Below the pieces are notes generated by a model. The model made no database searches, was not told where the DNA came from, and saw only the letters and a program-made list of their open reading frames with translations. A DNA stretch of 58,888 nucleotides from an uncultured Prochlorococcus sp. (GTDB taxonomy: Bacteria > Cyanobacteriota > Cyanobacteriia > PCC-6307 > Cyanobiaceae): NCBI GenBank assembly GCA_902615165.1, contig CACMNZ010000005.1, positions 1-58,888 on the forward strand, written 5' to 3'. Every line of letters starts with the position of its first letter. Position 1 is the first letter of the stretch. This document shows, piece by piece, positions 51,770 to 58,888 of the stretch. The translations under genes and the position numbers were made by a program.

Positions 51770-52099
51770 ATGAAAATATTTGTATTTGTAAGTTTTATAG
51801 TGTGCTTAGTCACAATAATCTCTCCAGTTGAAATCTTTGCTGATACCGCACTTGATGTTTACATGAATGATTTTTATTCTAAATCGAATGAAGCTAGCCA
51901 GATTCTTAAAGAAATCGAAAATAGTTTAAAAGAGGGATCAAGAAAAAAAGTATGCTCTAGACAAAGAGAGGCCGCAAGATTAGGACTATTAGCTAATAAA
52001 TCATTAATAAAAGCCTTTGAAATAGAGGGGGCTAATCCGCCAATGCAAGCAATAAAGGCTAGTCAAAAAAGATGGGAATCTATTCTGAATGAGTGCTGA
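51770..52099 (+). CDS. secreted helical protein
   Basis: Encodes 109 aa. A signal peptide (MKIFVFVSFIVCLVTIISPV, cleavage after FADT-like region) is followed by a helical, charged mature part with two cysteines (KKVCSRQREAARLG and ILNEC at the C-terminus). Starts 7 bp after the membrane-protein stop. Function unknown, likely periplasmic or luminal. Confidence 0.6.
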   Translation: MKIFVFVSFIVCLVTIISPVEIFADTALDVYMNDFYSKSNEASQILKEIENSLKEGSRKKVCSRQREAARLGLLANKSLIKAFEIEGANPPMQAIKASQKRWESILNEC

Positions 52100-52126
52100 A
52101 GAAAGTCAGTGAATCTATAAATATTT

Positions 52127-52588
52127 TTAAATTTGCATTCTTACAGATTTACTAATTAAGGGAATTTCAGGTTCAACTCCAAAAATACATTGAGAAATCG
52201 AATAAATAAAAATACATAGTGTAAATATAAAAATTATTGAGCCTAATTCAACTATGGGAAATATTCTCAAGAGATATGAAATTATTATCAAAGCAATATC
52301 AATAAGTAATGCTTGGCATGCGTTATATCTAACGAAATAGGGAACATTTGGATTTCTTACTAATCCAGCAAACAAAATTATAAATAATAAAAAACTACCA
52401 AAAGGCAAAGATTTTTCAATTATTGCTAGCGGGAAGGTGAGTAATAAAAGAATTTTTAAAAATGCATATTTATAGAACAAATAATATCCAAAAGGTATTG
52501 ATGCCTTTAATGGCAAAGTATACAAAAATACTGATGAGAGTCTTTGGAATATCTGATTCAATATATTATTGAAATTTTGTATTAACAT
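52127..52588 (-). CDS. Tic20 family membrane protein
   Basis: Encodes 153 aa with four hydrophobic helices. VRNPNVPYFVRYNACQALLI is the conserved Tic20 signature, with an N-terminal SIPFGYYLFYKYAF. Plant Tic20 is part of the plastid inner-envelope import channel; the cyanobacterial role is unknown. Monocistronic. Confidence 0.85.
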   Translation of the reverse strand: MLIQNFNNILNQIFQRLSSVFLYTLPLKASIPFGYYLFYKYAFLKILLLLTFPLAIIEKSLPFGSFLLFIILFAGLVRNPNVPYFVRYNACQALLIDIALIIISYLLRIFPIVELGSIIFIFTLCIFIYSISQCIFGVEPEIPLISKSVRMQI

Positions 52589-52693
52589 CTTAACCTAATT
52601 TTTTGAGCTTAATAAAAAGACTTACTTTCAAAAAATCAACTTTGGCAGATGGTTATTAAATATTAGATAATTGATTCAGGTTCATAATTCAAA

Positions 52694-53083
52694 ATGCGTA
52701 TCCTACATACAATGTTGAGGGTTGGAGATTTAGATAAATCCATTGATTTCTACGTCAATAGATTAGGAATGAATTTATTGCGAAAAAAGGATTACCCCCA
52801 TGGAAAATTCACTTTGGCATTTGTTGGTTATGGCTCAGAAAAAGAAAACTCAGTAATTGAATTAACTTATAACTGGGACAAAAAGTCTGAAGACTATGAG
52901 CTTGGAGATAAATATGGTCATATAGCTATTGGAGTAAAAGATATTCATCTAATTTGCCAAGGATTGGAAAAAAATGGTTGTAAAATAACAACCAAACCTA
53001 AAACGATGAAAAACAGTACTACTGTCTTGGCTTTTGTTGAGGATCCTGATGGTTATAAAATTGAACTTATTGAAAGAGATTAA
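52694..53083 (+). CDS. gloA: lactoylglutathione lyase (glyoxalase I)
   Basis: Encodes 129 aa, typical glyoxalase I length. [38 protein letters not shown] and [15 protein letters not shown] carry the metal ligands His, Glu, His and Glu. It isomerises the methylglyoxal-glutathione hemithioacetal. Monocistronic. Confidence 0.94.
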   Translation: MRILHTMLRVGDLDKSIDFYVNRLGMNLLRKKDYPHGKFTLAFVGYGSEKENSVIELTYNWDKKSEDYELGDKYGHIAIGVKDIHLICQGLEKNGCKITTKPKTMKNSTTVLAFVEDPDGYKIELIERD

Positions 53084-53348
53084 AAGCTCAGAAGTCTTAA
53101 ATTAAATAAACAAATAACCCAAATTTAAAAAGATTGAATTGTCTAATATATCGTTTTCATTTAACAAAAAATATCTCTAAGTTCATATTGAATAGATTCT
53201 GCAGTTTCAATTCTTTTAAAAGATTATTTCTAAGATGAGGAATTATTAAAGATAACATTAGAAAATTATTTAATCTATATTAACTCTATTTAGAATTCAT
53301 GGACAATCTATTCAGATTTATATATCATAGAATTATCGCATAAAGCTT

Positions 53349-53846
53349 ATGCCTAGTAATTGGTCAAAAATAAGAGATGAATGGCTTGATAGAACCGCTG
53401 TTGCGAAAGATGATGCTAAATGGGCATTAGAAGCTTTAATTAATTCTGAAGAAGAGTTATTTGAAATAGAGCAGAAAATAAAGAATAAAGAGGACGCTAT
53501 AAGCCAAGTAAAATTTTTGAAGAAAAAGGTTAAAGAAACTATTTCCGCTAAAGAAATTAGTCTCGATGATATTGCATTAAATACTTCAAATTCAAACAAA
53601 GTACAGATCTCAGTACCATCAAACCTTACTTATCTTTTGAAAGTTTGGGCCGCAGCAGAAGGAAGAGATCTATCAAGTGTTGCTTTTCAATGTTTAGAAA
53701 CTGGTATAAGAGAAATGAAAAGCAAAGGTTCAATACCTTCAGTAGCAGTAAATAGATATGACTCGGCCTGTCAAAAGAGGATTGCACTAGCAGAAGTAAA
53801 CAATCTATTGGAGAAATACGAATTAGCTCAGGATGAAATCAAATAA
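53349..53846 (+). CDS. coiled-coil protein with RHH-like C-terminal domain
   Basis: Encodes 165 aa. N-terminal charged helices (ALEALINSEEELFEIEQKIK) are followed by a segment KVQISVPSNLTYLLKVWAAA and EGRDLSSVAFQCLETGIREM, which has the strand-helix-helix pattern of ribbon-helix-helix DNA-binding proteins. The tail is helical. It starts a pair with the next gene (2 bp gap). A small DNA-binding regulator is a plausible inference. Confidence 0.6.
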   Translation: MPSNWSKIRDEWLDRTAVAKDDAKWALEALINSEEELFEIEQKIKNKEDAISQVKFLKKKVKETISAKEISLDDIALNTSNSNKVQISVPSNLTYLLKVWAAAEGRDLSSVAFQCLETGIREMKSKGSIPSVAVNRYDSACQKRIALAEVNNLLEKYELAQDEIK

Positions 53847-53848
53847 TT

Positions 53849-54241
53849 ATGAATAACAGAAAAATTATTAAAGGATACAAAACATTAATATCATCAAGAT
53901 TTAATGTAGATACTTCTGAAGATAAATTCAAAGATGGAATAGTTTATACTCTTTATTCTGATGAATTTAATTCACTTAAAGTTGGTTTTGCTGAAAATGA
54001 TAAGGTTCTAGAAAAAAAATTATCAAGTGAAGCATTGATATTACTGGATATGAAAAAAGGCAAAAAGAAAGATCTATGTTTATTAGTAACCACTTTAAAA
54101 GAACTTGGCATAAAATATTCAGACAATTTTTATTTCAAATACTCAGGTTCTTTAATGAAACATTTATCTACTTTAGGTTGGCCTGTTGGAAGATCACTTT
54201 ATAAACAAAGAAAGATTAAAAAAGAACTTGCATGTGCATAA
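53849..54241 (+). CDS. 130-aa protein, possibly GIY-YIG/T5orf172-like
   Basis: Starts MNNRKIIKGYKTLISSRFNV. The segment GIVYTLYSDEFNSLKVGFAE recalls the first strands of a GIY-YIG or T5orf172 nuclease-type domain (xVYxLxS...KVGxA), but the later catalytic residues are not clear. The C-terminus is basic (RSLYKQRKIKKELACA). Pairs with the upstream RHH-like gene. Function not established. Confidence 0.55.
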   Translation: MNNRKIIKGYKTLISSRFNVDTSEDKFKDGIVYTLYSDEFNSLKVGFAENDKVLEKKLSSEALILLDMKKGKKKDLCLLVTTLKELGIKYSDNFYFKYSGSLMKHLSTLGWPVGRSLYKQRKIKKELACA

Positions 54242-54243
54242 AT

Positions 54244-54717
54244 TTAAATATAATCGCACTCTAAAGTTTCTCTAGTTTCTCTATTTGTAATTGGATTAGT
54301 TCCAGTGGCACTCTCACAAAATTTCCTGATAATATCTTTTGGCAAAAAAACATTTGTGAAGTCTGCGCCTTGTATCTTTACATTTTCAAACTGTGTACTA
54401 TAAGCGAATGAATCCTCTAAGTTAGTATTTGATAAATCTGTTCCATCTAAAATAGCCGAGTCTAAAGTTACTTCTCTTAAATTGGAGTTACTTAAATTAG
54501 TATCTTTCAATTTTGCTCCATAGAGAGTAGCATTTTGGAGCTCACAATCTGATAAATTTGCATCTTGTAAATCAGTCAAATAGAAAGTTGCTCCTTTTAA
54601 ATCAGCTCCAGAAAAATCAGCACCAATTAAGGATTGTTTACCATAATCCAATGCAGCGAAGCTTCTAGAAGGGAGAGTTAAAACAATCATTAAAACAGTT
54701 AAAATTATGAATCTCAT
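54244..54717 (-). CDS. secreted pentapeptide-repeat protein
   Basis: Encodes 157 aa. Signal peptide MRFIILTVLMIVLTLPSRSF-A precedes about 13 pentapeptide repeats of the A(D/N)LxX form (DFSGADLKGATFYLTDLQDA, ANLSDCELQNATLYGAKLKD), which form a right-handed beta helix. The C-terminal part has two cysteines (RKFCESATG, LECDYI). Luminal pentapeptide proteins are common in cyanobacteria; the precise function is unknown. Confidence 0.88.
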   Translation of the reverse strand: MRFIILTVLMIVLTLPSRSFAALDYGKQSLIGADFSGADLKGATFYLTDLQDANLSDCELQNATLYGAKLKDTNLSNSNLREVTLDSAILDGTDLSNTNLEDSFAYSTQFENVKIQGADFTNVFLPKDIIRKFCESATGTNPITNRETRETLECDYI

Positions 54718-54823
54718 TTTTTGAGTAGTATTTCAATAAATTCTAACTTCTTAAGCTGAAATCTAAAAATTAATTATTTACTGAATGCTATATTTATTGA
54801 AATAATAAATCACGAACTAGGTT

Positions 54824-56464
54824 TTGGATATAAGTCCTTATGATGCAATTGTTGTTGGTTCTGGAGCTACAGGAGGAATAGCAGCACTTACATTGGCAGA
54901 ACAAGGAATCAAAGTTTTAGTAATAGAAGCTGGGCCTCAAGTTAAAAGGCATGAAGCTAGTAATGATGAGCCAAAAAGTACATTCAAAAGATTATCAGGA
55001 ATTTTAACAAAAAAACATGCCAATCAATGCCAACATCCTGGTTATTGGAAAAATAATCCTGACTTATATTCAAATGAATTGAAGCATCCTTATGACTTCC
55101 CAAAAAAAAAGCCATTTCTTTGGACCCAAGGTAAACAATATGGGGGGAGATCATTAACTTGGGGAGGCATAACATTAAGACTTTCCTCAGAAGACTTTCA
55201 TCCCGCTAAAAAAGACGGATTCGGACCAAACTGGCCTATTTCATACGATGAACTATCCCCTCACTATGATTTCATTGAAAATTTTTGCGGCATCTATGGA
55301 CGAAAAGATGACATTAAAGAAGTCCCAAACGGTAAATATATTGGAGAAATACCTCTTACAGAAAACGAAAATGTTTTTGGCAACAAAGTAAAATCAAAAT
55401 TAAACTATCCATTTATCCAATCAAGAGGATTTGACTGTAATTCATCAGTAAAAGAAAAAAAATGGCCAAAGTCCTCCAGCTTAGGAAGCTCTTTAAAAAA
55501 AGCTTTAGATACTGGAAATGTACAAATAATCTCTAATTACCTAGTGGAGTCTTTTGAGATTAACAAGGCAACAGAGCTTGCCTCAAAACTAACGATCGTA
55601 AACCTAGAAAATGGACAAAAAGAAGTATTGAATTGTGATTTAATTTTTCTCTGCGCATCAACAATTTCAACACTCAGAATACTCCTCAACTCAGAATATA
55701 AAACAAATACCTCAGGGTTTAAAGATAATTCTGGAAAATTAGGCAAATACCTCATGGATCACATATCTATCTGTAGATTTTTCTCAGTCCCAAAAACAAA
55801 AAACTCAGATAAACCAGTAGATAATCCTCCCCATCTTTCTGGAGCAGGCAGCTTTTTTATTCCATTTGGTTCAAATTTACCAGAAATTGACGATATAAAT
55901 TTCCATAGAGGTTATGGAATCTGGGGGGCAATTGATCGATTAGGGATTCCTAAATTTTTGCAAAAAGACACAAACACATCCATTGGCTTTCTTATCGCCC
56001 ATGGCGAAGTCCTTCCTAGAGAGAAAAACTCAGTTTCTCTCTCACAAAAAACAGATGAATGGGGTATCCCAATTCCCTACATTGAATTCGAATGGAGCAA
56101 AAATGAATTAAATATGGCCAAACATATGGAAAACACAATACGTAAATCAATCACAGCTGCTAATGGAGAAATAAAAAATATTAATGAACTAATGAATATC
56201 CCATTGGGGAGTCTATTTACAAAAAATTTGATCGCACTTTCAGATAGTCCTCCTCCTCCTGGATATTACATTCATGAAGTAGGGGGGGCACCAATGGGGG
56301 TAGATGAAGAAAATAGCGTAGTTGATAAATTTAATAGATTATGGAGATGCAAGAATGTACTTGTATTAGATGGAGCATGCTGGCCCACATCATCTTGGCA
56401 AAGCCCTACACTTACAATGATGGCCTTGAGTAGAAGAGCCTGCTTAAATATTAAAAAGACTTAG
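54824..56464 (+). CDS. GMC-family FAD-dependent oxidoreductase
   Basis: Encodes 546 aa from a TTG. The FAD-binding Rossmann motif is VVGSGATGGIAALTLAEQ with VIEAGP; the second GMC motif is TQGKQYGGRSLTWGG. The C-terminal HEVGGAPMGVDEENSVVD and WPTSSWQSPTLTMMALSRRA contain the active-site region of GMC or sugar-lactone type oxidoreductases. It would oxidise an alcohol or sugar. Its 3' end overlaps the convergent DUF2811 gene by 14 bp. Confidence 0.85.
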   Translation: MDISPYDAIVVGSGATGGIAALTLAEQGIKVLVIEAGPQVKRHEASNDEPKSTFKRLSGILTKKHANQCQHPGYWKNNPDLYSNELKHPYDFPKKKPFLWTQGKQYGGRSLTWGGITLRLSSEDFHPAKKDGFGPNWPISYDELSPHYDFIENFCGIYGRKDDIKEVPNGKYIGEIPLTENENVFGNKVKSKLNYPFIQSRGFDCNSSVKEKKWPKSSSLGSSLKKALDTGNVQIISNYLVESFEINKATELASKLTIVNLENGQKEVLNCDLIFLCASTISTLRILLNSEYKTNTSGFKDNSGKLGKYLMDHISICRFFSVPKTKNSDKPVDNPPHLSGAGSFFIPFGSNLPEIDDINFHRGYGIWGAIDRLGIPKFLQKDTNTSIGFLIAHGEVLPREKNSVSLSQKTDEWGIPIPYIEFEWSKNELNMAKHMENTIRKSITAANGEIKNINELMNIPLGSLFTKNLIALSDSPPPPGYYIHEVGGAPMGVDEENSVVDKFNRLWRCKNVLVLDGACWPTSSWQSPTLTMMALSRRACLNIKKT

Positions 56465-56774
56465 ATGGTGTAAATAATTGATTTAAATAAATTTCTGAGA
56501 CAGCATTATCTGTACATCCGTTCTGAACGAGAAAAGTAGCTAATGCTGAATTAATAAGCTTATATTGATCCCAAGTTGGGTTACTTAATACGAAATCTTT
56601 CATAGTGTCATAAAGAGTTTCTGAAAGCTCTGTTTCTAAAGAGACTTTATTTGGAGAGCACTCAACAAGTTTCTTATCAGTTAAATTTGACTGGCTGATT
56701 TTGTCCATAAATTTATATTTTTCTGCATAACTATAATGATATTTATTTTTAAAAAAATCAAAAAACATCTGCAT
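56451..56774 (-). CDS. DUF2811 family protein
   Basis: Encodes 107 aa from the first ATG; an internal Met at residue 23 is a possible start. The core VSLETELSETLYDTMKDFVL followed by SNPTWDQYKLINSALATFLV and QNG matches the cyanobacterial DUF2811 family. Soluble and helical. Function unknown. Confidence 0.75.
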   Translation of the reverse strand: MQMFFDFFKNKYHYSYAEKYKFMDKISQSNLTDKKLVECSPNKVSLETELSETLYDTMKDFVLSNPTWDQYKLINSALATFLVQNGCTDNAVSEIYLNQLFTPSKSF

Positions 56775-57096
56775 TTAAACTTTTTAATTTATCAAATGAG
56801 ACTCATGTTATAAGTTAGTTTTTAAAAAACTTACTTTTTAAAAAAGGAAATTTAATAAATCTTAAAGAAAAGTCAATAATAATGTTGATGTCCTGTTTTT
56901 TTTGAAAAATACTGGCATTTCTAATTCAATGTGGATTTGGACGTGGAAAACAACCTTTAAATTGTGGAAAATCTAGTCCAAAATACTTTCAAGAATTTAT
57001 ATTAAGAATACTTATATATACTGAGTCTATTAAGACTAAGTCGAGAAAGAGACAGGTGATTAATTGATTTTCAACGGATTTTCTTAAGATTTAGTC
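56775..57096. other. intergenic region with TGTGGAAAA-type sites
   Basis: About 320 bp without an ORF. On the minus strand it has two DnaA-box-like nonamers (CGTGGAAAA at 56942-56950 and TGTGGAAAA at 56963-56971, read as TTTTCCACN in reverse) and a TGTGGATTT. It lies downstream of cbiX and upstream of the DUF2811 gene, so it may hold the DUF2811 promoter. Confidence 0.3.
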
Positions 57097-58305
57097 TTAA
57101 TTAGGCAAGCGAAGGGTGATAGGTCCTAAAGGGTGTTTTGAGTTTGGATAAATACTATGGTGATGGTGATGGTGATGGTGATGGTGAGTATGTTCATGTT
57201 GATGAGCCTCCACATGTTCAAGTTCCAAGTTATCTCCTCCTCCTGAGTTTGATTTTTCTTGGTTATGAGTTGGTATTTGATTTTGTATTTCACAAGCACC
57301 ATTACATTCAGGATCACATAAATCACAACTGATACCCAAGCCCTCTACATGGTCATGATGACTTTCTTGTACCATTCCAACTTCTTTTTCAAAGCCAAAT
57401 AAATTTGACCTATATTTACAGGTTGAGCAATTCATAAAATTATTACCTTCGTTATTAAGAATCTCTTCAATCCTTTCTACAAAAGTGTCGACCACATAAG
57501 ACTGTGATGAAAGATATTTTGCATGTATAAATGAAATATTTGGATTATTAATAGCAACTAAATCACTTTGCCTTTTTATTCTTGTGACAAGGACACCTGA
57601 GAAAAGAAAATAAGGGAAAATAATTATATTTTTATAACCAAGTCTCGCAACATTTTTTAAGCCAGGTTCAACTAGAGGGAAAGTTACCCCAGAAAAAACT
57701 GTTTCCCCCCACCCTAAACCAATACCTTCTACGATCATTCTCGTAATTTTTGAAACATTGGAATTCGCATCTGGGTCAGAAGAACCTCTACCAACAACAA
57801 CTAATAATGATTCTTCAGGTTTGAGTGTATTATTTTGTTTAAATACATCTTTAACTCTTTCACAAGCTGCACTAATCATTAAATTATTAATACCTAATTC
57901 TCTTCCATAAATTATTTCAATACCTGTTTTACTTGAATAATTCATAAGCAAGCTAGGTATATCATTTTTCACATGGCCAGCAGCGAAAAGCATTGCGGGT
58001 ATTGCAATTACTTTTTTTATAGAAAGATCTCTTAATTTGTCTAGAGCATCAACAATTGAAGGTTTAGCGAATTCCAAGAAACCATATTCAACCAAATAGT
58101 TTGGATATCTTTTTTGGATAAACTGAGTTAATTCTTGAAATTCAGTAATGGCTAGTTTATTTCTACTGCCGTGTCCACAGATAAGTATCGCGACTTGATT
58201 ATTTAACTTCGAATCTAAATTATCCAAAATCAAGTTATTACTTATACCATAATAGTAAAGAATAAAATCATGTAGTGAAAAATAATAGTTTGCTTGAAGT
58301 TCCAA
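57097..58305 (-). CDS. cbiX: CbiX-type sirohydrochlorin/cobalt chelatase, long form with His-rich tail
   Basis: Encodes 402 aa. Two chelatase repeats are present, with the first active-site His in ICGHGSRNK and the second half VVVGRGSSDPDANSN; AAGHVKNDIPSLL is the family metal-site region. The C-terminal part has MNCSTCKYR (MxCxxC, an Fe-S motif in CbiX), CDLCDPEC and a run of about ten His encoded by a GGTGAT tandem repeat. It inserts Co2+ (or Fe2+) into sirohydrochlorin. The first 35 residues precede the conserved core and overlap the divergent FAD gene, so a downstream start is likely. Confidence 0.85.
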   Translation of the reverse strand: MELQANYYFSLHDFILYYYGISNNLILDNLDSKLNNQVAILICGHGSRNKLAITEFQELTQFIQKRYPNYLVEYGFLEFAKPSIVDALDKLRDLSIKKVIAIPAMLFAAGHVKNDIPSLLMNYSSKTGIEIIYGRELGINNLMISAACERVKDVFKQNNTLKPEESLLVVVGRGSSDPDANSNVSKITRMIVEGIGLGWGETVFSGVTFPLVEPGLKNVARLGYKNIIIFPYFLFSGVLVTRIKRQSDLVAINNPNISFIHAKYLSSQSYVVDTFVERIEEILNNEGNNFMNCSTCKYRSNLFGFEKEVGMVQESHHDHVEGLGISCDLCDPECNGACEIQNQIPTHNQEKSNSGGGDNLELEHVEAHQHEHTHHHHHHHHHHSIYPNSKHPLGPITLRLPN

Positions 58306-58888
58306 ATATCAACTCAAAAGACGCAAAATTAAAGAAATTAATTTATGACGTTGATGAGTCCTTATTTTATGAGGATAACTATTCTAATGAAGAATTCGAG
58401 CACCTTTGCGTATGTAGTGGAGGTACAACCTCTAGCTGTGCAAAAAATGGTTTTACAACTCTTGATCTAAGAAAAAATTACAACAAAATTCACCTAGATA
58501 GAAAAACCAATTTAGTGACAATTGGAGGTGGAGTAATAATGGGGGATCTAGTAAATCATTTACAAAAACATAATCGAAGTTTTCCAATCGGACTTTCTAA
58601 ACTTCCTGGAGCAGGCTATATACTCACTGGTGGAGTAAGTCCGCTCAGTAGAGCCTACGGATTAGCCATTGATAATATTGAATCAATAAAAGGTTTCTTG
58701 GGAAATGGCACATTTATCTCTTTAAAAAAAAATCAAATAAATCCAGAAGAACAATTGATTTGGGAAGCAATTAAAGGCGCAGCACCCCTCTTTTCAATTA
58801 TTACTGAAATAGAACTTAAGACTATCCAATCTAATCCAATAAAGGTTATTGAAGGATTTGTAAATCTAAATGAACTTTCAGAAATAAT
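58275..58888 (+). CDS. FAD-binding (PCMH-type) oxidoreductase, 3'-partial
   Basis: The frame opens with a GTG at 58275 (KNNSLLEVPNINSKDAK) and runs off the window. It carries PCMH-type FAD-binding hallmarks: LCVCSGGTTSSCAKNGF, LVTIGGGVIMGDLVNHL, GLSKLPGAGYILTGGVSPLS and RAYGLAIDNIESI. The substrate-binding domain is outside the window. It starts divergently from cbiX with 31 bp of overlap between the longest ORFs, so one of the two starts is probably shorter. Confidence 0.8.
   Translation, partial: MKNNSLLEVPNINSKDAKLKKLIYDVDESLFYEDNYSNEEFEHLCVCSGGTTSSCAKNGFTTLDLRKNYNKIHLDRKTNLVTIGGGVIMGDLVNHLQKHNRSFPIGLSKLPGAGYILTGGVSPLSRAYGLAIDNIESIKGFLGNGTFISLKKNQINPEEQLIWEAIKGAAPLFSIITEIELKTIQSNPIKVIEGFVNLNELSEI

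Noticed and set aside
57140..57190. short tandem repeat that might suggest CRISPR or VNTR
   Set aside because: Six-base units coding for His; no spacers. No CRISPR array or cas gene was seen in the window.
57138..57332. + strand ORF with a Asp-Gly repeat
   Set aside because: Reverse-frame image of the His-codon repeat in the chelatase gene.

Overview
The window is very AT-rich, densely packed cyanobacterial chromosome, most like a high-light-adapted Prochlorococcus. This rests on the gene set: a high-light-inducible (Hli) protein, a B12-dependent ribonucleotide reductase (NrdJ), a phnD-phnC-phnE phosphonate/phosphite-type transporter, 6S RNA directly downstream of purK, several cyanobacterial families (DUF1651, DUF3531, DUF4278, DUF2811, Tic20, CPP1-like), and very many 30-100 aa proteins. 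No database search was possible; names come from motifs and remembered family features.

Layout. 1-7 kb: a PdeM-like phosphoesterase, the phosphate transporter pstC-pstA-pstB (no pstS in view) and a K+ channel. 7-18 kb: an accessory region of tiny, mostly membrane or hypothetical genes, including an Hli protein, two DUF1651 paralogues with conserved upstream DNA, a stand-alone NAD+-ligase adenylation domain, a frameshifted gene, a 13-codon ORF with a strong ribosome site, and a cluster of DnaA-box-like sites. 18-43 kb: core genome with 6S RNA, purK, aroB, nadA, a carboxyl-terminal protease, ispG, an aminotransferase, phnDCE, rsmE, hslO, prfC and nrdJ. Next come a putative glutamine-type (downstream-peptide) riboswitch and its DUF4278 peptide.

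43.5-50.8 kb: a 7.2 kb integrated element in a tRNA-Ser(UGA) gene. It is bounded by a 48 bp direct repeat: a truncated 5' tRNA half on the left and the intact tRNA on the right. It encodes a tyrosine recombinase, an excisionase-like HTH protein, a zinc-finger protein, a primase-polymerase, a VapE-type helicase, a possible small-terminase-like protein and several unknown proteins. It also has a repeat-rich gap that could be an origin or packaging site, and paired 14-bp-spaced GTGGCCT repeats near both ends. No capsid or tail genes are present. This is the architecture of a phage satellite or of the tRNA-targeting tycheposons known from Prochlorococcus, and it is the best candidate for an unusual system here.

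50.8-58.9 kb: core and small genes again (Tic20, glyoxalase, RHH-like protein, pentapeptide protein, GMC oxidoreductase, DUF2811, a His-rich CbiX chelatase), ending inside an FAD-binding oxidoreductase.
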